Assembly: GCA_035553055.1 (NCBI GenBank)
Contig: DATNEK010000031.1
Coordinates: 1-27,875 of the forward strand
DNA from: Chersky-822 sp035553055
GTDB lineage: Bacteria; Actinomycetota; Actinomycetes; Streptosporangiales; Streptosporangiaceae
DNA length: 27,875 nucleotides
Direction: 5' to 3'
This document shows positions 4,862 through 12,217 of this stretch, in pieces. Numbering within the stretch: the first letter of the stretch is position 1; each line of letters begins with the position of its first letter. A program made the translations under genes and the position numbers. Below the pieces are notes generated by a model. The model was given only the letters and a program-made list of their open reading frames with translations, made no database searches and was not told the origin of the DNA.

Positions 4862-7800
4862 CTAAACCAGGCTCGACGTCACCACCCATACTGGCTTGCG
4901 AACCAGCCGGTCAGACAGTATCGCCAATGACGACAAGCTGGCCGTAGCCGCCGTGTGGCTTGGGGTCCGCTGCCGGTGCGGAACCACGAAGGGCGCAGGC
5001 GGGCTGCTAGTCGGCGAGCCGGTCGGATTGGGCGAGCCGGTCGGGCTCGGGCTGATCGTTATGGTCGGCTGAGGGGTCGGAGTACCGGTCGGCGGCGTAG
5101 TCGGCGGGCCGGTCGGCGGCGGATTCGGCGAACCTGGAGGATTGGGGCCGCCCTTCTGGCACTGCTTGTTGCCCTGGCCGAAGACCAGGAAGAAGTGGTG
5201 GTGGTGCCCGTTCCCGCCACCGCCACCGCCCTGACCGGGCAGCTGGCAGCGCTTGTGCTTCTTCTTCGGCGGCAGCGCCAGTATCCACTTGGTGAACTGG
5301 GGATCGTTCCCCGTGTAGCTGGGCGTCGGGAGCTGGTCGACAGTCAAGTTATTGAACTGGTCCGACATGAATGTATGCCAGATCGTCGCCGGCCAGGCAC
5401 CGCCATAACCGCCCTGCCAGCCATTGATCGCCGGCAACACGTCAAGGATCTCCGGGTTGGGCTTCGCGTTTGGTTTGTCGGTAAACATGCCGACAGCCAG
5501 CGAGTACTGCGGTATTGCTCCGACGAACCACGCCTGGGACGCGAAAGCCCCAGAACCGAGAGTCCCGGTCTTCGCGATCATCGGGCGGTTCCAGACCGCG
5601 TTGGGCACCCCAGTGCCGGCTCCGATATGTCCAGGCAGGTAAGACGTGTCGAAAGACAGGCCGTAATCGGTGTCCGCCGCGACGGCTTTCGGAATCGCCC
5701 GCGTGCGGAGGAGGCTGGCCTGGAGTGGCACGCCGTTCTGCGAGACGGAACTGATGATGTGCGGTGTGACAAGCCAGCCGTCCGACACCAAGACCGAGAA
5801 GGTGTTGGCCTGGTCGACGGCCGTCAGGTCGCCTTCGCCGAGCGCCGCGTTGACCGCTCCTGGGTGACAGTCAGGGTTGCGCTTGAGGCAGCCGTCACCG
5901 AACAGATTGTTGAGACCGTCGACGCTGCCCTTGCTGACGCCGAGCGTCTGCGCCATGTCGATGACCTTCTGCACGCCGGTCCGGTGGATCAGGTCTTCGA
6001 ATGCCGGGTCATTGGAGACGGCCGTGGCTTCCCAGGGATTCAGGTTCACGCCGAAGTTCTCGCCACCCTCGTCGAACTGCCAGTAACCGGCGTGGGTATT
6101 GCAATTCGTTGTCTGCTTGGACAGCTGCATACGGAAGGCGAGCGTCCAGTCTGGCGGGATGCACAGCGGCGAGTGGCTGTTCAGCACGCTCTTGCGAACA
6201 TCCATGCCCTGGGACACGGCCGTGGCGAGAACGTATGGCTTGAACGACGAGCCGACCGGCTCGCCGTTGAGGATCGTGTTGATCTTGCAGTAGTAGCGCT
6301 TGCAATGCTTGGTGCCGTAGCCGGGACCTCCGTAGAAGGCCAGGATCTTGCCCGTGCCAGGCTTCTCGAGCACGGCGCTGATGTGCACGTAGGAAGGCAT
6401 CGCCCGGCCCATGGCAGCCATCTCGCGCTTATCTTGGTTGACCGCGGTGTAGAGGGCGTTCATCAAGCGTTCGTTGATCGTGGTGTGGATCTGCAGGCCC
6501 ATGTTGCCGAGCTGCGTCGTCGTGTAGTTCATGTGGTAGTTCGCCGCGAGCTCGTTGGCGACCAGCTGCATGATGTAGCCCCGATAACCGGGCCAGTTCG
6601 CCTGGAGCGATGACGTCTTGAGCTTCGGGAATTTCTTCAGGTTGGCCTTGGAGTTGGGATCGGATGGGTCAGGCACCAGTCCGTTGAACCGCGCTTGGGT
6701 GATGGCGCCATCCCTGACCATGTTGGTGAGCACGTAGACCCACCGGTCGAGCAGCGAGTTGCCCAAATCGGCCGGGGAAGCTGTCGGGTTCTCTGGATCG
6801 TAGCCGTACGGCGACTGGATCATCGCCGCGATCATCGCCGCCTGCGCGACCGTAAGCTGCCAGGCGCTGCGGTGGAAGTACGTTTCGGCCGCCGCCTGGA
6901 CGCCGTTGGCGCCGCTGCCGAGCGGTATGGCGTTCAGGTAGTGGGTGAGTATCCACAACTTGGGCTCCATCTTCGCCAGCTTGATCGCGACGAAGATCTC
7001 CTTGACCTTCGTGCCGTAGTGGAGATTGCCGAGCCCGCTCGGGTCGTAGTACGTCTTGACGAATTGCTCGGTGATCGTCGATCCGCCCTGGATCGAGCCG
7101 CCTGACAGGTCATTCTTGACCGCGCGGAGCAGGCCAGTGACCGAGATGCCCCCCTCGGTGAAGAAGCCGCGGTCCTCGGCCGCGAGCACGGCGGCGACGA
7201 GGTGCTTCGACTTGCTTATCTGGCCCTCGGAGAGCGGGAAGCGGCCGGCGGTGCAGAAGCACCCGACCTCTTTGCCGTTGGCAAAGTAGACGACCGACGA
7301 GCTGTTCGCGCCGGCCGTCTCAAGCGCCGCGATCGGCACCTTAGTTGACTGGAGCACCACGAAAAACGTGGCGACGAGCACGAGCGCCATAGTGGCGCAG
7401 AGGGCGCCGAACAGCAGCCCGACCTTCTTGAAGCTCCACTGCCGCCACCACCGGCCGTACCAGAGCCGGCGCAGGATTCTCAGGTGCGGCGGAGTCTGAC
7501 CGTCAGGATCGATGAGCGCGCGCATATCTCGGTCGCCGCGCCGCGGACCACGTGGCCCGCCTGGCCGGCCAGGTCCACCGCCGCTGCCGCCTGGTCCCTG
7601 CGACCCGGCGCCGCCGTAGCGCCCGGTCCTGCCACCGAAGCCGGTGCGGTCATCGCCGTAGCCGGGCCCGGTCGGCCGCCGCGTGGTGTTTCTGGCCGAG
7701 GCGCCTGGGCCGGCCGGCCGATACCACGCACCCGTGTCGTCACCAGCGGCGCCACCGTAGTCCGGCTCGGCGCGACCATAGCCAGGCTCAGCGCGCCCGC

Positions 7801-8089
7801 TGCCGTGCCTGCCGGTCGCGACCCTCCGCCCGCCGGGCACGCTTCGACCAGAGCCCGCACCACCCCGGCCTGCCGAGCCATTGCCGTTCGAGTAATCCTG
7901 CGATCCGTTGGTTCTGCCGTAGCCAGACGGCCCGTAGCGGTCGTCGCGGCCGAACCCGTCGTACTGATCGCGGGGCGCACCGTTCGGCTGCCGGTGGCTG
8001 TCGTCGCTCACCGGGCGGTAGCCGGAGCGCCAGTCATCTGGCACCGGTCTGTCCTGCCAGGATGGTCCGGGGAAGTCTTGACTACTCAC
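4862..8089 (-). CDS. ponA: Bifunctional class A penicillin-binding protein (transglycosylase/transpeptidase)
   Basis: Polymerises and crosslinks peptidoglycan at the outer face of the membrane. Very long, 1075 aa. Residues 1-200 are cytoplasmic, disordered and Gly/Arg/Tyr/Asp-rich. A membrane anchor lies at about 222-247. The GT51 domain follows, with AAEDRGFF (catalytic Glu305), GGSTITEQ (336-342) and a further conserved block around 361-427. The transpeptidase domain has Ser614 in SSFK and KTGT at 840-843. Motif II reads SND (692-694) where SxN is usual. The C-terminal tail (about 941-1075) is Lys-rich, then Gly6, His4 and a long Pro/Thr/Ser-rich stretch. Several extracytoplasmic cysteines could form disulfides. 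The start is GTG with GAGGA upstream. It lies 172 bp downstream of the DUF5318 gene, the same pairing seen near mycobacterial ponA1. Confidence 0.93.
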   Translation of the reverse strand: MSSQDFPGPSWQDRPVPDDWRSGYRPVSDDSHRQPNGAPRDQYDGFGRDDRYGPSGYGRTNGSQDYSNGNGSAGRGGAGSGRSVPGGRRVATGRHGSGRAEPGYGRAEPDYGGAAGDDTGAWYRPAGPGASARNTTRRPTGPGYGDDRTGFGGRTGRYGGAGSQGPGGSGGGPGRPGGPRGPRRGDRDMRALIDPDGQTPPHLRILRRLWYGRWWRQWSFKKVGLLFGALCATMALVLVATFFVVLQSTKVPIAALETAGANSSSVVYFANGKEVGCFCTAGRFPLSEGQISKSKHLVAAVLAAEDRGFFTEGGISVTGLLRAVKNDLSGGSIQGGSTITEQFVKTYYDPSGLGNLHYGTKVKEIFVAIKLAKMEPKLWILTHYLNAIPLGSGANGVQAAAETYFHRSAWQLTVAQAAMIAAMIQSPYGYDPENPTASPADLGNSLLDRWVYVLTNMVRDGAITQARFNGLVPDPSDPNSKANLKKFPKLKTSSLQANWPGYRGYIMQLVANELAANYHMNYTTTQLGNMGLQIHTTINERLMNALYTAVNQDKREMAAMGRAMPSYVHISAVLEKPGTGKILAFYGGPGYGTKHCKRYYCKINTILNGEPVGSSFKPYVLATAVSQGMDVRKSVLNSHSPLCIPPDWTLAFRMQLSKQTTNCNTHAGYWQFDEGGENFGVNLNPWEATAVSNDPAFEDLIHRTGVQKVIDMAQTLGVSKGSVDGLNNLFGDGCLKRNPDCHPGAVNAALGEGDLTAVDQANTFSVLVSDGWLVTPHIISSVSQNGVPLQASLLRTRAIPKAVAADTDYGLSFDTSYLPGHIGAGTGVPNAVWNRPMIAKTGTLGSGAFASQAWFVGAIPQYSLAVGMFTDKPNAKPNPEILDVLPAINGWQGGYGGAWPATIWHTFMSDQFNNLTVDQLPTPSYTGNDPQFTKWILALPPKKKHKRCQLPGQGGGGGGNGHHHHFFLVFGQGNKQCQKGGPNPPGSPNPPPTGPPTTPPTGTPTPQPTITISPSPTGSPNPTGSPTSSPPAPFVVPHRQRTPSHTAATASLSSLAILSDRLVRKPVWVVTSSLV

Positions 8090-8261
8090 CTGATCCTCGC
8101 TGGTCGGCGCTCTGGATGTCTAAAGCGGAGCGGGGCATTCCGCTGGGCAACCACGCTACCCGGCTGTACCTACTGTCCCGGTACTATCCTTAGTCTGCGC
8201 TTTCATCCGCAGTTGCGCGGGCCAATCGCCTTAACGCGCGCTGGCTGTCAAAGGTGCCAGG

Positions 8262-8660
8262 TCAATCTCCGGCCCGGGCGCGGCGGCGGCGCCTGACGGG
8301 AGGCTCGCCGGTTCCCAGCACGTACGACGACGCCAGGTGATTCCATCCGCAACTCTGGCAGACCTCGACCACGTACACCTGGAACTCGCCGTATTTGGCG
8401 GCCATTTCATCGAGCTCCCTGCCCTGCTTGACTCGTCCCTCGTACTGGCCGAGCTCGTCGCCGTACACATACGTGACGTGGGTCAACTTAACTTTGCGGC
8501 AGATAGGGCACCTGGTGTTGGTTGGTTCGCCGTGGAACTTGGCCGCACGAAGCAGATAGGGATGCGCGTCGCAGACATCGGTGATGGTCGTGCGGCCAGA
8601 CAACACGGACGTGAGCGTCGCGCGCCGCGCCAGCGCGTAGTCGACCACCGATCGCCTCAT
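8262..8660 (-). CDS. DUF5318 family zinc-ribbon protein (132 aa)
   Basis: Conserved actinobacterial protein of unknown function, normally encoded next to a ponA-type gene. The sequence begins MRRSVVDYALARRATLTSVLSGRTTITDVCDAHP in the conserved family style. It has two CxxC knuckles, CPIC (about residues 70-73) and CQSC (about 107-110), consistent with one structural zinc. It ends with a short Arg-rich tail. Open reading extends upstream to 8756, but the ATG at 8660 matches where the family begins. No Shine-Dalgarno is present; instead TAACCT (8668-8673 on the minus strand) lies seven bases upstream, suggesting leaderless expression. It is divergent from the padR-ino1 operon. Confidence 0.88.
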   Translation of the reverse strand: MRRSVVDYALARRATLTSVLSGRTTITDVCDAHPYLLRAAKFHGEPTNTRCPICRKVKLTHVTYVYGDELGQYEGRVKQGRELDEMAAKYGEFQVYVVEVCQSCGWNHLASSYVLGTGEPPVRRRRRARAGD

Positions 8661-8667
8661 GACCGAC

Positions 8668-8673
8668 AGGTTA
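8668..8673 (-). promoter_or_regulatory. Candidate leaderless -10 element for the DUF5318 gene
   Basis: On the minus strand TAACCT is seven bases before the ATG at 8660, with no ribosome-binding site between them. Confidence 0.4.
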
Positions 8674-8779
8674 CGACGGATTCGCTGCCACGCCGATACC
8701 CCGGCCGCTACGAGGGCTTTCGCTAGCAGCGCAGCACCGGGCAAACGACCAGGCATGCAGGCGGGCCGCAGCCATCAAC

Positions 8780-8808
8780 TTGCGTTCCTGTGTCATCCGA
8801 CATATCTT
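8780..8808 (+). promoter_or_regulatory. Candidate padR-ino1 promoter
   Basis: TTGCGT (8780-8785) and TATCTT (8803-8808) are separated by exactly 17 bases, a reasonable housekeeping-type promoter. Transcription would start near 8815, inside the palindrome at 8810-8834. Confidence 0.45.
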
Positions 8809-8809
8809 T

Positions 8810-8834
8810 CCGATGTATCGAGTCGATACATCGG
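8810..8834. promoter_or_regulatory. Palindromic operator, probably bound by the PadR regulator
   Basis: A perfect inverted repeat: the 11-base arm CCGATGTATCG at 8810-8820, a 3-base centre AGT, and the exact reverse complement at 8824-8834. It overlaps the predicted transcription start of padR. PadR-type regulators are dimers that bind AT-containing palindromes at their own promoters, so autoregulation is the simplest reading (inference). Confidence 0.6.
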
Positions 8835-8964
8835 CTGGATACGCAACCTGGCGACGGTTGCCCCGATAGTAGCCCAGATCGGGTCACAGTTACCGGGAGC
8901 GCGGGCACTGCCTTGAGCAACGGTGGCCGCGTGGCAGCTATACGGCAGGGAGGCACGAGCCGAC

Positions 8965-9588
8965 ATGAGCCAGCGAAGCGGCGTGCTTGAGCTTGCTGTA
9001 CTTGGACTGCTGCACGAAACGCCTATGCACGGCTATGAGCTGCGCAAGCGGCTTAACTCCGTACTCGGAGCGTTCCGTGCGTTCGGATACGGCTCGTTGT
9101 ATCCGTGCTTGAAGGATCTAACCGCTCGCGGCTTGATCACTGAGGAAAACGGGCCCGATCCGGCCAAGCCGCTCGCCGGGCGCCGGTCCAAGATCGTTTA
9201 CCGGCTGACCGCGGACGGCAAGGAGTACCTGCAGGATCTGCTCGCGCAGTCCGGACCCGCCTCCTGGGAGGACGACGGGTTCGGCGTGCGGTTCGCGTTC
9301 TTCGGGCTGACCAGAGCCGATGTCAGGATGCGGATACTTGAAGGCCGCCGAAGCCGACTCGAGGAACGGGTCGAGGCCTTCCGCGCCGGACTCGCCCGCA
9401 CCAGGGAAAGGGTCGACAGCTACACCCTGGAGTTGCAGCGGCACGGGCTTGAGTCGGTAGAGCGCGAGGTTCGCTGGCTCAATGAGCTGATTGCCTCCGA
9501 GCGGCGTGCGGATACCGAGTTCGCGGCTAGCGGGGCCACCGAGAGCAGTACTGACGATCCGGCTGATGAGGCTGGACGCAGTCGCTGA
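8965..9588 (+). CDS. PadR family transcriptional regulator
   Basis: Winged-helix repressor of the PadR family, 207 aa. The DNA-binding domain occupies about residues 1-90: VLELAVLGLLHETPMHGYELRKRLN, then FGYGSLYPCLKDLTARGLI (recognition region) and RRSKIVYRLTADGKEYLQDLL (wing). The C-terminal half is a charged helical dimerisation region (RRSRLEERVEAFRAGLARTRERVDSYTLELQ) with an acidic low-complexity end. ATG at 8965 is chosen because the conserved domain begins here and GGGAGG precedes it by 11 bases; a GTG at 8923 would add 14 unconserved residues. The gene is 26 bp upstream of ino1 and almost certainly co-transcribed, as in mycobacteria where a PadR gene accompanies ino1. It probably binds the palindrome at 8810-8834. 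The effector is unknown. Confidence 0.92.
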   Translation: MSQRSGVLELAVLGLLHETPMHGYELRKRLNSVLGAFRAFGYGSLYPCLKDLTARGLITEENGPDPAKPLAGRRSKIVYRLTADGKEYLQDLLAQSGPASWEDDGFGVRFAFFGLTRADVRMRILEGRRSRLEERVEAFRAGLARTRERVDSYTLELQRHGLESVEREVRWLNELIASERRADTEFAASGATESSTDDPADEAGRSR

Positions 9589-9614
9589 GAAACAGAAGAA
9601 AGGGAGCAATCCTT

Positions 9615-10694
9615 ATGGGTTCGGTACGGGTAGCCATCGTGGGCGTCGGGAACTGCGCTAGTTCCCTCGTCCAGGGCGTGGAGTACTACAAGGACGCCGA
9701 CCCGGCTAGTCGGGTGCCGGGCCTCATGCACGTCCAGTTCGGCCCTTATCACATCAGGGACATTGAGTTCGTTGCCGCGTTCGATGTCGACGCCAAGAAG
9801 GTCGGCATGGATATCGCCGAGGCGATCGTGGCCAGCGAGAACAACACGATCACGATCTGCGACGTGCCGCCAACCGGCGTGACCGTGCAGCGCGGACCCA
9901 CCTTCGACGGGCTCGGCGAGTACTACCGCGAGATCATCACCGAATCGGACGAGGACCCGGTCGACGTCACGGCCGTGCTCCGCGAGTCGGGCGCCGACGT
10001 ACTGGTCTCCTACCTGCCGGTCGGTTCGGAAGAGGCCGACAAGTATTACGCCCAGTGTGCGATCGACGCCGGCGTGGCGTTCGTCAACGCGCTGCCCGTC
10101 TTCATCGCGTCAGACCCGCAGTGGGCGGCAAAGTTCACCGCCGCCGGCGTGCCGATCGTGGGCGACGACATCAAGTCCCAGGTCGGAGCCACGATCACGC
10201 ATCGGGTGCTCGCCAAGCTGTTCGAGGATCGCGGTGTCGAACTGCTGCGGACCTACCAGCTGAATTTCGGCGGGAACATGGACTTCATGAACATGCTTGA
10301 GCGCAAGCGCCTTCAGTCAAAGAAGATCTCCAAGACCCAGGCGGTCACCTCGCAGATCCCGCACGAGATGGAGCGCGCCACCGTGCACATCGGCCCATCC
10401 GATCATGTGCCGTGGCTGGACGACAGGAAGCTGGCGTACGTCAGGCTCGAAGGCAAGTCGTTCGGTGATGTGCCGCTCAACCTTGAGTACAAACTCGAGG
10501 TCTGGGATTCACCGAACTCGGCCGGGGTGATCATCGACGCGGTCCGCGCCGCGAAGATCGCCAAGGACCGCGGCATCGGCGGACCGATCGTCTCCGCGTC
10601 TTCCTACTTCATGAAGTCGCCGCCCGAGCAGTACAGCGACGATGTCGCGCGCGCGCAGCTGGAGAAGTTCATCGCCGGCGAGATCGACAGGTAA
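9615..10694 (+). CDS. ino1: Inositol-3-phosphate synthase (myo-inositol-1-phosphate synthase)
   Basis: Converts glucose 6-phosphate to inositol 3-phosphate with NAD+, the first step toward phosphatidylinositol and, in actinomycetes, mycothiol. 359 aa, normal for the short bacterial form. The Rossmann start is VRVAIVGVGNCASSLVQG (about residues 4-21). Later family signatures are GDDIKSQVGATITHRVLAKLF, LNFGGNMDFMNMLERKRLQSKKISK and EVWDSPNSAGVIIDAVRAAK. The ATG at 9615 has GGGAG upstream at good spacing. It is transcribed with padR and ends at the terminator 10709-10750. Confidence 0.96.
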   Translation: MGSVRVAIVGVGNCASSLVQGVEYYKDADPASRVPGLMHVQFGPYHIRDIEFVAAFDVDAKKVGMDIAEAIVASENNTITICDVPPTGVTVQRGPTFDGLGEYYREIITESDEDPVDVTAVLRESGADVLVSYLPVGSEEADKYYAQCAIDAGVAFVNALPVFIASDPQWAAKFTAAGVPIVGDDIKSQVGATITHRVLAKLFEDRGVELLRTYQLNFGGNMDFMNMLERKRLQSKKISKTQAVTSQIPHEMERATVHIGPSDHVPWLDDRKLAYVRLEGKSFGDVPLNLEYKLEVWDSPNSAGVIIDAVRAAKIAKDRGIGGPIVSASSYFMKSPPEQYSDDVARAQLEKFIAGEIDR

Positions 10695-10708
10695 CACGAC
10701 CAGACGCC

Positions 10709-10750
10709 AGGGGCGCGACCGGGAAGATACACCTGGTCGCGCCCCTTTCT
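10709..10750 (+). terminator. Rho-independent terminator of padR-ino1
   Basis: A perfect 12 bp GC-rich stem (AGGGGCGCGACC at 10709-10720 with its complement at 10735-10746) and a 14-base loop, followed by TTTCT. It lies 15 bp past the ino1 stop codon. Confidence 0.85.
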
Positions 10751-10790
10751 GGTGTGGGCGGTGAGCGCGATCGTCAGGTGGCGGACGCCG

Positions 10791-10796
10791 TAGGCT
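10791..10796 (+). promoter_or_regulatory. Candidate -10 element upstream of the MFS gene
   Basis: TAGGCT lies six bases before a GTG at 10803, the same spacing seen before nfo. Transcription would start at about 10803, beyond the far-upstream GTG at 10754. Confidence 0.45.
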
Positions 10797-10802
10797 TGTC
10801 AC

Positions 10803-10853
10803 GTGCACAGGCGGCGCGAGGTCAATCTGGCTGCGCAAGGCGCTCGGCCGTGA
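10803..10853 (+). CDS. Candidate 16-codon leaderless upstream ORF overlapping the MFS start
   Basis: From the GTG at 10803 the frame reads VHRRREVNLAAQGARP and stops at TGA 10851-10853. That stop overlaps the GTG at 10850 of the MFS gene in a GTGA arrangement. The TAGGCT element six bases upstream would place the mRNA 5' end on this GTG. Translation of the peptide could deliver ribosomes to the MFS start. There is no homology evidence, so this is a position-based proposal. Confidence 0.35.
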   Translation: MHRRREVNLAAQGARP

Positions 10854-12217
10854 CTGGCGACGCCGGGCAGGGGCGGTCGTCGTTCGTCGGCGACCTGCGT
10901 ACGGTGCTGGCCAGACCTGGATTCCGCAAGCTCTACGCCACGAGGCTGGTTTCCCAGGGCGGCGACGGGATCTTCACTGCCGGGCTTGGCACCTACGTTT
11001 TCTTCAGTGCCACCTCGTTCCCCAATCCAGCCGCGGCGGCTATCTCGTTCGCGGTGCTCTACCTGCCGTACTCGCTGGTAGGGCCGTTCGCCGGAGTGTT
11101 CATCGACCGGTGGTCGCGGCGTCAGATCCTGCTCTGGTCAGCGCTGGCCAGGGCGTCGTTCGCCGCGCTCGCCGCCGTTTTCGTAGCCTCCGGCGCCCTT
11201 GGGCTGCCGGTCTGGATTGCCGCGCTTGTGGTGCTTGGCGTCAATAGGTTTTTCCTTTCGGCTCTGTCCGCGGCGCTGCCGCACGTGGTCGCCGACGATG
11301 AACTGGTGATGGCGAACTCGGTTGGACCAACGTCAGGCACGGTCGTCGCGTTCGTCGGCGGAATCGCCGCCAGCGGGGTGCACCTGGCCACGGGCGGCGG
11401 ACCGGCTGGCTCGGCGATAACGATCCTGATCAGCGCGGTCTGCTACGTCGCGGCCGGCCTGACCGCGACGCTGATGCCACGCACCTCGCTTGGGCCGACA
11501 CCCAAAGAGGACGCCGACCAGGCAAGCCTGGGATCGCAGCTAGAGAATGTGGCCGCCGGCCTGATCGCTGGCCTGCGCCATATGTGGCATAGGCGACCGG
11601 CCCGGGCGGCGCTTGTGGCCACCGGCGCGCACAGGTTCCTCTACGGAATCCTGTTGCTGATGTCGATCTTGCTGTACCGCAACTATTTCTTCCACGGCAC
11701 CGGCCAGGACAACGCGGCATTCGCCCACTTCCTGCCGGTAGTGATCAGCTCGGCCATCGGCTACGGCACTGCCGCCTGGCTCACCCCGTTGGCCACCCAT
11801 AGGGTGACCAACGCGACCTGGATAACGGCCCTCCTTGCCATCGCCGGCGTGGTGACAGGAACGCTCGGGCTGAGCTTCGGCCAGCCTGAGTTCATCGCGA
11901 TCGGCTTCGTGCTCGGAGTCGTTGCCCAGGGAATCACGATATCGACGACGACGATCTTGCAGCAGGCGACCGCCGACGAGTTCCTCGGCCGGGTGTTCTC
12001 GGTCAACGACATGCTGTACAACGTCAGCTTCGTGGTCGGCGCGGCGGTCAGCGCCGCGTTCATGCCCGATACGGGGCGGTCGGTCCCGATGCTGCTGGTG
12101 GCTGGCGGCGGCTACCTGATCGCGGCCGTCGGCTACCTGCTGATCTCGGGTCAGCCGCCTTCCGGCGCGCCCGCCGTGTCGATCCCAGAATCCGCCGCCC
12201 AGCGGAGCAGTTCCTGA
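10850..12217 (+). CDS. Major facilitator superfamily transporter
   Basis: Integral membrane carrier of about 455 residues with alternating hydrophobic segments consistent with 12 helices. An N-terminal FRKLYATRLVSQGGDGIFTAGLG is typical of the MFS branch related to macrolide and multidrug efflux proteins. The intracellular loop motif GVFIDRWSRRQILLW (motif A like) follows the second or third helix, and a central charged loop (PKEDADQASLGSQLENVAAG) separates the two halves. The substrate cannot be told. The frame is open from GTG 10754, but that codon abuts the ino1 terminator; the GTG at 10850, just before the conserved region, is preferred. The 3' end overlaps the convergent pcnA gene by 67 bp. 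Confidence 0.88.
   Translation: MTGDAGQGRSSFVGDLRTVLARPGFRKLYATRLVSQGGDGIFTAGLGTYVFFSATSFPNPAAAAISFAVLYLPYSLVGPFAGVFIDRWSRRQILLWSALARASFAALAAVFVASGALGLPVWIAALVVLGVNRFFLSALSAALPHVVADDELVMANSVGPTSGTVVAFVGGIAASGVHLATGGGPAGSAITILISAVCYVAAGLTATLMPRTSLGPTPKEDADQASLGSQLENVAAGLIAGLRHMWHRRPARAALVATGAHRFLYGILLLMSILLYRNYFFHGTGQDNAAFAHFLPVVISSAIGYGTAAWLTPLATHRVTNATWITALLAIAGVVTGTLGLSFGQPEFIAIGFVLGVVAQGITISTTTILQQATADEFLGRVFSVNDMLYNVSFVVGAAVSAAFMPDTGRSVPMLLVAGGGYLIAAVGYLLISGQPPSGAPAVSIPESAAQRSSS

Noticed and set aside
4955..6613. A 552-codon open frame on the plus strand
   Set aside because: It lies entirely antisense to the penicillin-binding protein, whose domains are unmistakable; the plus translation is Arg/Val/Gly-rich with no family, a GC-rich shadow frame.
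10754..10849. Upstream GTG (10754) as MFS start
   Set aside because: It is four bases after the ino1 terminator T-run and upstream of the likely promoter; the extra 32 residues are not transporter-like.
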